This document shows positions 1 through 10,620 of a stretch of DNA of 64,000 bases, in pieces. Position numbers and translations under genes: made by a program. Under the pieces are notes generated by a model. It saw only the letters and a program-made list of their open reading frames with translations. It ran no database searches and was not told the origin of the DNA. This DNA is from Centropus unirufus. Lineage: Eukaryota > Chordata > Aves > Cuculiformes > Centropidae. Positions within the stretch are counted from its first letter, which is position 1, and each line of letters starts with the position of its first letter. Location of the stretch: contig VYZI01000035.1 of assembly GCA_013397695.1 (NCBI GenBank), positions 2,810,572 through 2,874,571 of the forward strand, written 5' to 3'.

Positions 1-2788
1 CTACTGAAGAGACAAATGAGTGGTCAGCTCCTCCAGGAGAGGAAAGTCCAGTGTGTGGAACATCTAATGGCAGGAAGAAGCATGGAGTAATGGGAACATG
101 GTCATGGGAGTCGCAGAATGTGGAGAATGCATCTGCTGAACAGAAACAAAACCCAATCTGGAGATTTTTTAGTGGCAGAAAACCTTGGGCAGTTTGCTTT
201 TTTGTTTCCTGCTTTTCATTTTAAGTAGAAGAAGCAAAAGCTGTATCTCTGATAGTGGGACTTAGTGAAGTGGTTGCAGGTTAAATTCATTTCTTATTCT
301 TATAAGTACAGGGGAATGTACTTTCTACTTGGATATAACTTGACTGCTTTGGTTAAAAAATCATAATTATTTAGCTTGTGGCAGAATCTCAGCATGGAGA
401 TTTAAGCCTGTAGTGTTAAATGTTGTAGTATTGAAAAGGAACAGTCTCATGATGGAAAAGGCAAAAGAAGTCTACTTCTAGGCATGGTTGTGCTGTTTGA
501 TATTCAATTTTGCTCTCAAACCATAAAGCACAGAGAAATAGTAGCTTTTGATTTGGAGCGATATGGTCTGCATGGTCTTTCTGTCGAAAACCATGCAGAT
601 GGTCCTTTCTTTATGTTTTTCACTTTTCCACATGACATGGAAAATAATCCATTTTTTTAACATTTGAAGCTGCTTACACTGGAGAAAGCTCCGATATTTT
701 CCTGACAACATGACAGCCGCACACTCATGTTTTGTTCCTTTTCCCCTATATCCTGACTTTTTTATGTTATTGTTTATATACAAGAACATGCAGTGAATCA
801 GAAGAGAATATTAATCCTAATGAAGATTGCATAGGCTGATATAAGTAAAAATATGGTCCCTTTTATTTTATCATGGCTCAGAAGAAAATAGCATGAAAGG
901 TTTTACTACTGTAACTAGAATCAGAATGAAAAATAGCTGAACTTGTGTTCCAGCAGTATGTTACCTTGCTGACAGAGAAGAGTCTGCTCCTCCTGCCAAA
1001 AAAGACATCACACCTAAGAAGACATATGAGTTCATCTGTTTTACAGGCTATTCTTCTAGGAAATTCAGCTGAGATGGCTTAGTGGAATAAATACGTGTGC
1101 ATGAAGAATTCACAGACAAATGCTGATTCCTCACAGGTGTGTTCCAAAACATCTGGTCTCACTGTCAGAAATACCTACCACTTACTGTTTGCTGTTAACA
1201 AGAGCTGAGGATGTTTATGTTTTTAACTCAAGACATTGGAAAAAACGGCTCTGGTTTATCTGAAAGCATGCAGAAAAGATATAAAATGAGAATGTGCTAC
1301 TGACTGGTCCTTAGTAAATGTTTTTCCTCATATGGAAGGGATCACAGAAGTGATAACTAACAGATAAAGCTAAACCTAAAACCATACAGACTTGACTTCA
1401 GGAACAATTGTCAGTAATATCCAGTTAACAAAATCATATAAACATGGTGGACAACTTAATCTGTGCCAAGGTACTTTAATTATTACATATGGGCAACCTT
1501 ACCTTAGTTTGAAAAAGAGAGGCTACACTGGAAGACTGTCTTGGTCTTCTCGCCACTCCAGTCCTGCCTGTATTTGTGGAGAAAGCTTGTCAATTTGCCA
1601 AACCTGTTAATCAGTCATTTCACTGTAGTACTACAATTGTAGGATTTGTTTTAAAAACCACTACATAAATAAACATAAATACAGGACATCAGCTACATGA
1701 CCTTGTCTGAAACACGTTTCCGGTGTAAAAAGTTAGATTCCCTTTCTAGTCTATAAATATTCAGGGAGAATCCAGTGTGTTAGGTACAAATAACTTAGGC
1801 ATTGAGTTCTCTTGGCAACGAGAATGCAGACAGAGTTTGTATGTTTACTTAAAAGCCACACAAGATGTCAGGGAAGAGCAGCAGGAATTGGGGCATTTTG
1901 AGGGGCTGGAGAGAAAATGAGTCTTAACTACTCTCTCCTGCCTGCTATGTCCCAAGATGCCATGGCTTAGCCTAGTGCTGAAATGAGAGGTACACACTGC
2001 TGAGCCACGGTAGCTTTGCTAAGCCAGGCTGGCTAACTGAAAGGAGCAAAACAACATTCAGAGCTTAATACAGCAATTGCTGCAGTTTCTACTGGGAATT
2101 TAGGTTCAAATTAAAGTTCAAAATGCTGAGCATACTTCACATTTCTGGTCTCAGTTTCAACACTTTATCACTTGTTTTTATCTTTTACTATCAAACAAAC
2201 CAGAGGCTGGTTTCTCATCTTCTCATCTTTCAAGAGTTGCCTAACTCGTTTTAACTGTAATTCAGGGATTGTTTTATTTTTACTGAGGTCAGTTTTATCA
2301 GGCTTTCATCATAACAAGCAACAACATGCTAATTTTCCTGAATCTTGAAACCAAGGGTTAGGTGGGGGTGGGATTGACCCAAAATATGGAAAATCCAGTG
2401 AGTATTTTGATTTTCTTGATGATCTGTCGCCTCTGATGTAGATACATTGACGGTCTAGGGCTTTTCTTTACATTTTAGTTATAGACTGTGTGATATTCAT
2501 CCACCAGCAGCTCTGCAGCACAGCAACACTTAATTGGACTTTACTGTTACTATTAAGATCCTTTCACTTTTTCCATCACTGTAATAAAAGTATCAATCAA
2601 TTTATCATCACAGTGATCTTCTGGAGTAGTTTGTCTTTTCAACTTAGTACTACAGAGAGGAACAAATAATTCCATAAATGTGCATGTCCCTAACTCTTAC
2701 ACAGGCACATAAATCCTCCTAAAGGGAGAAAGGCAAGAAGAGTTAGATGGTTAAATGTCACTTAGAATCTTTGGTTAGATGACTTAGA
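1..2788. other. Single-copy AT-rich non-coding stretch
   Basis: I see no gene, recognisable repeat or RNA here. The longest open frame is about 103 codons on the minus strand (478-789). It has no domain, no signal of selection and a low-complexity AT-driven composition, so it looks like chance. The part around 1860-2050 is slightly richer in GC but matches nothing I know. Confidence 0.6.
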
Positions 2789-3383
2789 GTCATGGAATCA
2801 TAGAACGGTTTGGGTTGGAAGGGACCTTAAAGGTCATCTAGTTCCAAACCCCCTGCCATGGGCAGGGATGCCTTCCACTAGACCAGGTTGCTCAAAGCCC
2901 TATCCAACTTGGCCTTGAACACCTTCAGGGATGGGGTTTCCACAACATCTCTAGGCAACCTGTTCCAGTGCTTCACCATCCTCACAGTAAAAGAAAAAAT
3001 TCTTCCTAATATCTAATCTAAATCTACTTTTCTTCTGCTTAGAAATGTTATCCCTTGTCCTATCACTGCACTCTTTGATAGGAAAAAAACCCTCCCCGGC
3101 TTTCCTGTAGGCCCCTTTCAGGTACTGGAAAGCTGCTATTAAGTCTCCCTGGACCCCTCTCTTCTCTCGGCTGAACAAACTCAACTCTCTCATCCTGTCC
3201 CCATAGGAGAGGTGCTTCTGCCCTCTGATCATTTTCATGGCTCTCCTCTGGACTCGCTCTAAGTGATCCATGCCCTTCCTGGTCTGAGGACTCCAGAACT
3301 GAACATCGCAGAATCACCTTACTCCAAATAGTATTCCAGGGTGAGCTAACAAGCCCTGAAGTGAGTGGGATAATGACTTCTTT
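2789..3383 (-). mobile_element. CR1 LINE, 5'-truncated, minus strand (RT C-terminus to 3' end)
   Basis: The 3' terminus lies at the low-coordinate end, where the plus strand reads TCATGGAATCATAGAACGG followed by the GGTTGGAAGGGACCTTAAAG block typical of avian CR1. The minus strand encodes the C-terminal part of CR1 ORF2. Residues such as LERVQRRAMKMIRG, GDLIAAFQYLKGAYRKAGEG and SRFRLDIRKNFF are recognisable between about 3271 and 2960. A second frame (3407-3063) carries the preceding VIIPLTSGLV piece, which corresponds to VIIPLYSALV in intact elements, so at least one frameshift separates the two. Endonuclease and RT catalytic regions are missing, so this is a dead 5'-truncated copy. A second minus-strand CR1 begins about 28 bp beyond its truncated end. 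Confidence 0.95.
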
Positions 3384-3410
3384 ATCTTTGCTGTCCGAGA
3401 TTAACATTTC

Positions 3411-3762
3411 ATGGAATCATTGAATCATAGAATGGCTTGGGTTGGAAGAGACCTTAAAGATCATTTAATTCCACCATCCCCTGACGTGGGCAGGAACACC
3501 TCCCACTAGACCAGGCTACTCAAGGCCCCATCCAACTTGGTCTTGATCACTTCCAGGGAGGGGGCATCCACAACTTCCCTGGGCAAAGTGTTCCAGTGCC
3601 CCACCACCTTCATCATGAAGAATTTCTTTCTATTGTCTAATCTAAGTATTTCCCCTTCTAATTTTAAGCCATCTCCCCTTGTCTCTGTAAAAAGTCCCTC
3701 CCCACCTTTCTTATGGTTCCCGTTCAGGTACTGGATGGCTGCTATAAAGTCTCCCAGGCTGA
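3411..3762 (-). mobile_element. CR1 LINE, short 5'-truncated copy, minus strand
   Basis: This is a second CR1 3' end in the same orientation. The plus strand starts with ATGGAATCATTGAATCATAG and GGTTGGAAGAGACCTTAAAG. It continues through the reverse complement of the 3' UTR and the last part of ORF2 (around TTCTTTCTATTGTCTAATCTAAG, the RLDIRK region) to about 3762, where similarity fades after a small deletion. The plus-strand open frame over 3537-3791 is an antisense shadow. Its 3' end sits against the truncated end of the neighbouring copy. Confidence 0.93.
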
Positions 3763-5090
3763 GTATTTTCCCCTACTTGGTCGGTAGGTAAATGTGGGGC
3801 AGATGTAGTCCCCACTTTAGCATTTGTAGATCAGTCTTATACCAATATCTATTTAGTATTTTCCATGAAAGACTAAAATAATTTTCCACCAGCTAACTTT
3901 GTGAAGCAAAGCTGTTCCATTAACTTAATTATCTCCTTTTAACTGTGTTATCACTTAAGGTATCATTCAAACTACCGGAAGCTCCTTTTCAGATGGGAAA
4001 GGATTTTCTTGTTAATGAAGGGAGTTAACCAGAAGGTTTTCTACAACTTTACTAGAAGTTCAGAAGATGAGTTTTGTATGGGGATTTTTTTCTCTTATTT
4101 TTATGTTTTGCTTTCACCTTTCCCAGATGAATGTGGAGATTTAATTTTAACCTGGTACTGAGTAGTAATATGCCACCTGCTGAGAAAGTCACAAATATTT
4201 TTAATATTGCATGTGAAGTATGAAATTAGAAGTTGAGCGGTGTCAATAGAGAATGCCTGCCATCTCTAACTTGCTTTTTAGGAAATCTGACAGTGATGCT
4301 GGTGCCTCCAGCTTTTGTTTTTAATACTCTGTAAAATGTGGGTGAGACATTGATTGTCACATTTACAAAATAAAGTATCCCACCATTATGCATGTTCGAC
4401 AGGTAAAGAATACAACAGGAATAAAAACCCATGCTGATATTTTAAATATAACATGTTAGATCCTCAGCACCTGGAAACAGGCTTTGGTGAAGTTTCATCC
4501 AATTGTACCTGCTTCTGTTTTTCTGCATTATACTATTAAGAATCTCTAGCAAAATACCTGAGCCATTATGAATAGCAAGGTGTACAAGGTGTAGGGACAA
4601 ATCAAAATTCCTTTACTGACCACCACAGATGACTTGTTTCCTTATTGAAATATGAGCTTTTGTTATGCAAATTTTCAGAGGTTTTGCTTCCATTAAAGGT
4701 TCTTGCCAAATCTTCAGCAGTGCTCACTCTAAATGTGGCAGTGAGCTGCTGATTGTCTCAGTGCTTCTGAGTAGCAGGTGCACTCCCAGAGGCTTGGACT
4801 TTACTCTACACCCAGAAAAGCATTTATGTATCATATAAAAATAAATATCCTCACAGAATAAGATCGATTTCTAATTTTTATCCTCTTAAATCTATAGCAA
4901 CAATTTCAACTGATAGCTTGCTTTCATCTCACAGTTCACGTTATTTGCAAAGGAGGATCTTGATGCTGTTCCCATCAGATGTAGCTTCCATCATGTTCTT
5001 ATAGATGTAGACTCAGCAGCCAAGATGGTTGATGGTGTATTAAACATGGGAGGAAAGAGTGGAAGTATAGCAAAGGCTATGGACAAACAT
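3763..5090. other. Single-copy non-coding stretch
   Basis: Nothing recognisable is present. A 68-codon minus-strand frame at 4226-4432 has no features of a protein family. The sequence is AT-rich and unique-looking. Confidence 0.55.
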
Positions 5091-5140
5091 TGATGAGTGT
5101 CATACATGATGAGTGTCATACATGATGAGTGTCATACATG
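5091..5140 (+). repeat. 16-bp minisatellite, about 3 copies
   Basis: The unit GATGAGTGTCATACAT is repeated perfectly with starts at 5092, 5108 and 5124. Three nearly identical copies suggest recent duplication or active slippage. The array lies in otherwise single-copy sequence. Confidence 0.95.
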
Positions 5141-6671
5141 AATCCAAACACAGATGAACCCAGACGAGCCTTGGGAAAAAAAGTGTAGAAAAGATTCATA
5201 TGAAATATCTTTGACAAGACTTAAAATTCCAAAGGCCCTTGCTTTCTCCAACCAAGATAGCTTATTGAAGACATCCTCATCTCACAATTTCTCCCTTAAC
5301 AGTGTTTAGTCTTATTTTCAAAAGAACTACAAAGATTATTCAGCTGGGATGTTGTAACTAGCAGTGAAGTCTTACCTGTTCTGCAGAAGGAAATGGGTGT
5401 CTGTATCAAATACTTAGGGAACATGACTAGGCAATATCTGGTCTAGGCCTTGTACCCTTTTGCTAAATGATTGAGCCACTGATGTTAGAGCTCATGGTGC
5501 CCTCTGAGAAAGGATTTGACTGCCTTGCTCTTCTTCCCCTATTGCTGCCAGTAATTCTCCTGTTACCTGGGCATATAGTGAATCAATTAATCCAAACAGC
5601 ACCGCTGCTTAAGCAGCTCTGCCTAAGGGCTGATGAACTCTTGGGCTTCTCCAAGAGAAAGGTTTTGGCAGCATCCACACCGCAGGGGGTACTGATATTT
5701 TACAGAAGAATTTGTTTGAAAGGTGGCATTCCTTTTACTTTTACAACCCAGCAGAGCCTAAGTTATCTTCATTTACTTCAAACTCCTGCACTGTCTGTGC
5801 TGCCTGAATATTCAACACTTGTTTTATAGCCTCTTCTTCCATGTCAGAGTTTACTTCTACTTCTGCTTGGGAAGAAGATTTTCTATTCCCTTTTTTTGGC
5901 ATCCTTGTACACTAAAAAGACCATTCTACCCACCCAGAACAGGGGTAATCTGAGATTTAAATCTGGCTTCCATGTTTTCAAGGCCAAGTCAAACTTGTCA
6001 TTGGGTGAATTATGACCAAAACTGATAACATGATTGTCATTCAGCCATCTGGTTTGAGTGCTAAGACAGCATGAGGTAACGGACTTCTAATGGCAACCAA
6101 GTCAGCCAGGTCTCTAGGATGATTTCATCTAGACTGTTTTTCGTTTATAATTATTTTCTCAATGAAAACCAAAAGGGCTTTTAAACATAAAAGCTGTTTC
6201 AATTTCAGAATATTTATTTAATCGTTCACACGGAAAAATCCTCAAAAAGTTTAGATCAGAAGGTTGTAAAAGTGGGGTATAAACAACTTCTCTACCAACT
6301 TAGCACTTGCATCCAAGCTGGGTTTGAAGCACTTCAGTGAGATTATGAGCTGCAGTAAATATTACACAGCTTCCTTTATTATCCACAAAGTTTTCTTTTT
6401 GTCCCTACAAAGGCCAAGATATGTCTGTTTCTCTCTCCTTTCAGATACTTCTTTCTCTTGAACAGCTGCTTCACCAATCCTTGCTGCATGCACCTCTCTC
6501 TGTTCCTTCCTGCCATACCTTGTGGTAGGAAAATTAACTATTGTCAGGCATGTTCAGCTTCTCCTGATAGGAGGTAAAGCCTCTTTCCTCCCACAGGTGT
6601 TATCCGATTTACTCATTCTCTTTGCAAAAGAAGACAATTAATAAACAGGTAAAATAGATACTATCTATATC
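5141..6671. other. Single-copy stretch with one small protein-like ORF
   Basis: Mostly unremarkable. On the plus strand 5467-5829 is open for 120 codons but resembles no family. On the minus strand 5902-5741 reads as a hydrophilic, acidic 53-residue frame starting MPKKGNRKSS (treated separately). I see no repeat family before the LTR at 6672. Confidence 0.5.
5741..5902 (-). other. Small unidentified ORF, 53 residues
   Basis: The frame starts at an ATG (complement of 5900-5902) and ends at TAA (complement of 5741-5743). It opens with MPKKGNRKSSSQAEVEVNSD and continues with an acidic patch (MEEEAI) and a glutamine/glutamate-rich second half. The composition (charged, Ser/Glu/Gln/Val, no hydrophobic runs) looks more like a real protein terminus than AT-rich noise. 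Length alone could still be chance, and I do not recognise the family. It could be a fragment of a retrocopied gene, a transposon ORF1, or coincidence. No poly(A) tail or splice signals support it. Confidence 0.2.
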
Positions 6672-7432
6672 CAGTGGGTTGACACTGGCTAGCTACCAGG
6701 TGCCCATCAAACTGCATTTTCACTTCTTCTCAGCAGGACAGGAGGGAAAAATAAGATGAAAAGTTCATTGGTCATGATAAGACAGAAAGGTTGCTCATCA
6801 AATACCAGCATGGGCAAAAGACGCAACTTGGGAAATTAATTTAATTTATTGCCAATTAATATCAGAGTAGGATAATGAGATATAAAAAGAAAACGAAAAC
6901 CACCTTACTCTCAAACCTCTTCTTCTCAGGCTTATCTTCACTTCTGACCCTTGTACCTGTTACCCCTCAACCACTGCAGGGTAATGGGGGTTGAGTTCAA
7001 TCCATAACACTTAATCTCTTCCTATCTTCCTCCTTACAGTCTTCCCCTGCTCCAGCATGGGGTCCTTCCCATGGGACGCCATCCTTCATGAATTGCTACA
7101 GCTTGGGTTTTTCCCACATTGTACAGTCCTTCCCACAGGGTACCGTCCTTTGGAAATAGACTGCTCCAGCACTGATTCCCCATGGGGTCACAAGTCTTGC
7201 CAGAAAACCTGCTCCTGCATGGGCCCCGCTCCACAGGCTCCAGCTCCAGCCAAGAGCCTTCTCCTACTTGAGATCTCCACAGGCTGAGGCTTCCTTTGGG
7301 ACGCAACTGCCTGCTCTGATGTGAGGTCCTCTACAGGCTGCGGTGTGGGTATGTGCTCTAACATGGTTCTCCATGTGCTTCAGGGGGACAACTTGTATCA
7401 CCGTGGTCTTCACCATGAACTAGAGGGAAATT
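6672..7432 (-). mobile_element. Solo ERVL-type LTR fragment, minus strand, 5'-truncated
   Basis: From about 6672 (CAGTGGGTTGACACTGGC) to 7432 the plus strand follows, in reverse orientation, an abundant avian endogenous-retrovirus LTR. Diagnostic parts are the AT-rich U5/R part near 6835-6870, and a set of imperfect repeats of the CTGCTCCAGCATGGGGTCC and CCACAGGCTGC type over 7045-7420. On the minus strand an AATAAA poly(A) signal lies at 6850-6845, where such LTRs carry it. The U3 promoter end expected beyond 7432 is missing and there is no internal gag/pol/env next to it, so it is a truncated, inert solo LTR. The open frames on both strands here (7034-7306) arise from the GC-rich repeats. 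Family assignment is from memory. Confidence 0.8.
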
Positions 7433-10142
7433 TCATAAACTGGACTATTCATTTTTAAAAGAAACAAATCCAATCAGCATTATATACTGTGGTAAAATCA
7501 GTACAGTAGAAATTCTACAGGATTTTGATCCAAAATATACAGTGATTAAAATGAATTAAAATAAGGCTTGTGATATAAAGGATATGATTTTTTTCTAGGC
7601 TGTTTGTGATATTTCTTTTACAGATGGTCAGTAGCTCCTTCTTAGACTTTACTTGTAACCCCATTTCTAACCTCAGAGCTATGTTATCACTGTTTTGTTT
7701 CAGATTTCATATAGCACCCATAGGAAAGAATGCATAAAAAAGTAAGTGAATCCACAGGAAAATAGGTAAAAAGGTAAAATTTCATAAATACATTTTATGA
7801 AATTGTAATTTATATTTTCTTAAAATATCTGTCAGCCTAGGAATTTGGTCAAGAATTTGCTCCTTAACTTTGTACATGTATGCGATAGACAGAAGACATG
7901 AGCAAGCTCCATCTTTGCTCTTCTACTGTAACTGATTTTTTTTGCTATTACTCATTATAAAGGCAACACAAGGTGTTTGGTTCTGTAGATACCTGCAGTG
8001 GTTAATCATCAGTGGATTTTTATTTTTTTTTCAAAAATCCTTAAAATCTTGGAGGCTTAGCTTTAAGCACATGTGCCTCATTTCATCAAAAGAAACATTA
8101 ATTGGAAAGGATTTAGAGCTTTAGCTTGTAGAAACTAATCAGAAATTACTTGACTTATGTCACCATCAGGCACAAACCTACTCAGGTCATAGGATATGAA
8201 GGGAAAATTTGTCTAGCTAAATGCATGTCAAGCCGAGAACTTCTAGGGGAACTCAGAGTCACTTACAGAAAACTGACCAATATTCTGTAGCCCTTTAAGA
8301 GTTGTGGTGGTTCATTCTTAGGGTCTTTCCCTGGGTCCCTTGTTCCCTAAATCTTGAAACTGAAAAAACTACATTTAACAGTTTGTCTATCTGCTCAGAG
8401 AAATTTTGTGAGTTATGTATGAAAGAACAACAAATTAGACAAGAAAAATATTCCTCTTCGAGCTACAGATATCATTCAGCATGCTTATTTATATTCCACT
8501 AACTAAGCATTAAAGTATAAAATGACAATTCACAATGGTCTCTGTAAACCCTCGCACACAAGTGTTCCTAGAAACTAGGAACTTCTTGATAAGGATGTGC
8601 TAGCTAGATAGAGTTGAGTGCAAGTGGAATGCCCTACATTATAAAATAATAGACAATCCAGTTCCATCACCTTCAACTGGCTTTTGGGATGCAAATTTCA
8701 ACTGTCAAGCCTTAATTAAAAAATACCAGTCAGCACTATTTAAAAAGTGGAAGAGAACTAAGTGGTAGGTTGTTGCAGAAAATGTGCAAGTTGCATGCTA
8801 AAAGAAGCAGGCAAGGTGACAGGTATATAATTATCATCACATCATGTGAAGGACAAGAAACATTCTATGGTTCCTGAAGAGGTGGAGCTTCAGCAATATT
8901 TAGTGTGGCAAGGGTCTCTTCAGATAAAGTTAACTTGTCATTCCATTTATTTCAACAGAGAATCTGCATCTATGCTAAACATCTATGAGCCTTCAAAACT
9001 GGTGACATATGCTGGGTGAGTTTTATGCATAAAGAGGTTAGCATGAACACTAATTCTTGGGTTTCATGCATCAGTCAGGAATCAGTTTGAGGCACAATGT
9101 TGTGTTCAAATGTTTGGCAGTTTCTGTCCAGCAGCACATGGCGATGTGCTATAATCCCTCCTTAGATGGTGAATCAACAAAGCAATGAATCAAAGGCCTG
9201 CTGCAGCTGAGCATCTGAGGGCAAGAATCCTCAGCACCTTCTGCAGGTTTGAAACTAGTAATTCTGCATGCTACTAAAAAGTTAAAGTGGCTAAAGGATG
9301 ATTTTTTTCTGTGTAAGAAGAAACCACTCAGGAATACCATCCAGATCTCTTGAAGATTATGATGTTAATTCTACAAGCCCTAACACCACCATCCTCTTCC
9401 ATTGCTACACAAAGGGTGACTTTCTGCACAAAGTTTTGGGTTTTTTTTCTGGTTGAAAATAATAGTGTGAGGCCATAGCAATGCTCTGTTTGCCTAGGTT
9501 TTGTTGGTCAGCTCCTTTGACCTTCATCAGCTGTTGCAGTTGGTGTGTAAGTGCACTGAGGGATGGCAACAGCCTTGTGTCCTACAACTAAAATCCACGT
9601 TTACAGTTCTTTTTCCCCTGTATGTCTGTATATTAGGTGCTTGCATGGCACCTGTGATAGCAAAATGAATGCAGAAATTGAAGAAAACTTGCAAATAAGA
9701 GATGTCACGGACAATTTCTCCAAATTTTTTTAAAAGAACATTGTTAATTCAGGCTTTAATTTTTTTCACTTTGTCAGCATCAGGCTGAGTATGAAAAAGA
9801 GGTAATCTTTTTTATATTTAATCTGAGAATTTGAGTAAGTACGTTTAACAGTCAAAGCTCAATTTTAAAAATGATATCACACTAAATGAACTTTCCTCCT
9901 CTCTCCCCAGCTGGAAAACATTAGCTTTTAAATCTTGACAGGTGTAGAATATCTGGTGTCCTGGATAATTTATAATCAGTGCTAAAGAAGAATAGTGTAT
10001 TAGCTACTCAGACATCAGTCAGAAAAAAATCTTTCTTTAGCAATTTTCCCCATGTATGTAATCTGTACTGGACGCATTTGACTCGACCAGCTACTCAAAA
10101 GCAAAAGTAGTGGTATGGTACTTAATTATTGTCAGCTCCTTT
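7433..10142. other. Single-copy AT-rich stretch
   Basis: I see no coding sequence or familiar repeat. Open frames of 60-66 codons at 7942, 8302 and 9149 look random. No strong regulatory motif could be singled out. Confidence 0.55.
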
Positions 10143-10620
10143 ATGACCCTGATAAGCTTTACTGCCCTTGACCACCCCCCAAAGCTTCCCTCCTACCCAG
10201 CCCATGGCCCAGGACTTCATTTCAGCCCCCTGAGACCATCAGTCCCTATCCCAGTGACACTACAGGACATTGATCTCCAGCTCCCCACAGTTCTGACCTG
10301 CCTGGCCATGGACCCAGCCAAGTCATGGGCCAAAATTCCTGCCCCCATCTCCTTGTCAGGCAATCTGACAACTGTGTATGACCCTGGCTACCCTCACTGG
10401 GCCCTCTGATCCTGGTTCCCCTGATCCTCCTTTGCCCTTCTCCCTGGTGCTGGGCAGCTTCTGGAATCCATGAAGGCTGACCCAAGCCCAAGCCCTTCTC
10501 CTCTTAGCCTACCTGTTCACCATGACTACTTGTGGGCATCTTCTCCACTATGTTCATTGCTCACAGTTCCTGGCCACCATCCCTCAAGGAACAACTAGAT
10601 CCTGCTGCTCCCTGGCAATT
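10143..10620. other. GC-rich block of unknown nature
   Basis: Base composition jumps abruptly from AT-rich flanks to C-rich sequence, with many CCC, CTGG and CCATGG words. The plus strand is open from an ATG at 10143 to 10409 (proline-rich, no family recognised) and the minus strand is open over 10246-10491. Overlapping open frames on both strands are expected from high GC content and do not argue for coding. An old LTR, a degraded GC-rich repeat or a lncRNA exon are all possible. Confidence 0.4.

Noticed and set aside
1392..1610. 72-codon plus-strand frame
   Set aside because: Random AT-rich open frame without family features.
3537..3791. Plus-strand open frame of 84 codons
   Set aside because: Antisense shadow of a minus-strand CR1.
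7034..7306. Overlapping frames of 90 and 76 codons on both strands
   Set aside because: They arise from the GC-rich repeats inside the LTR.
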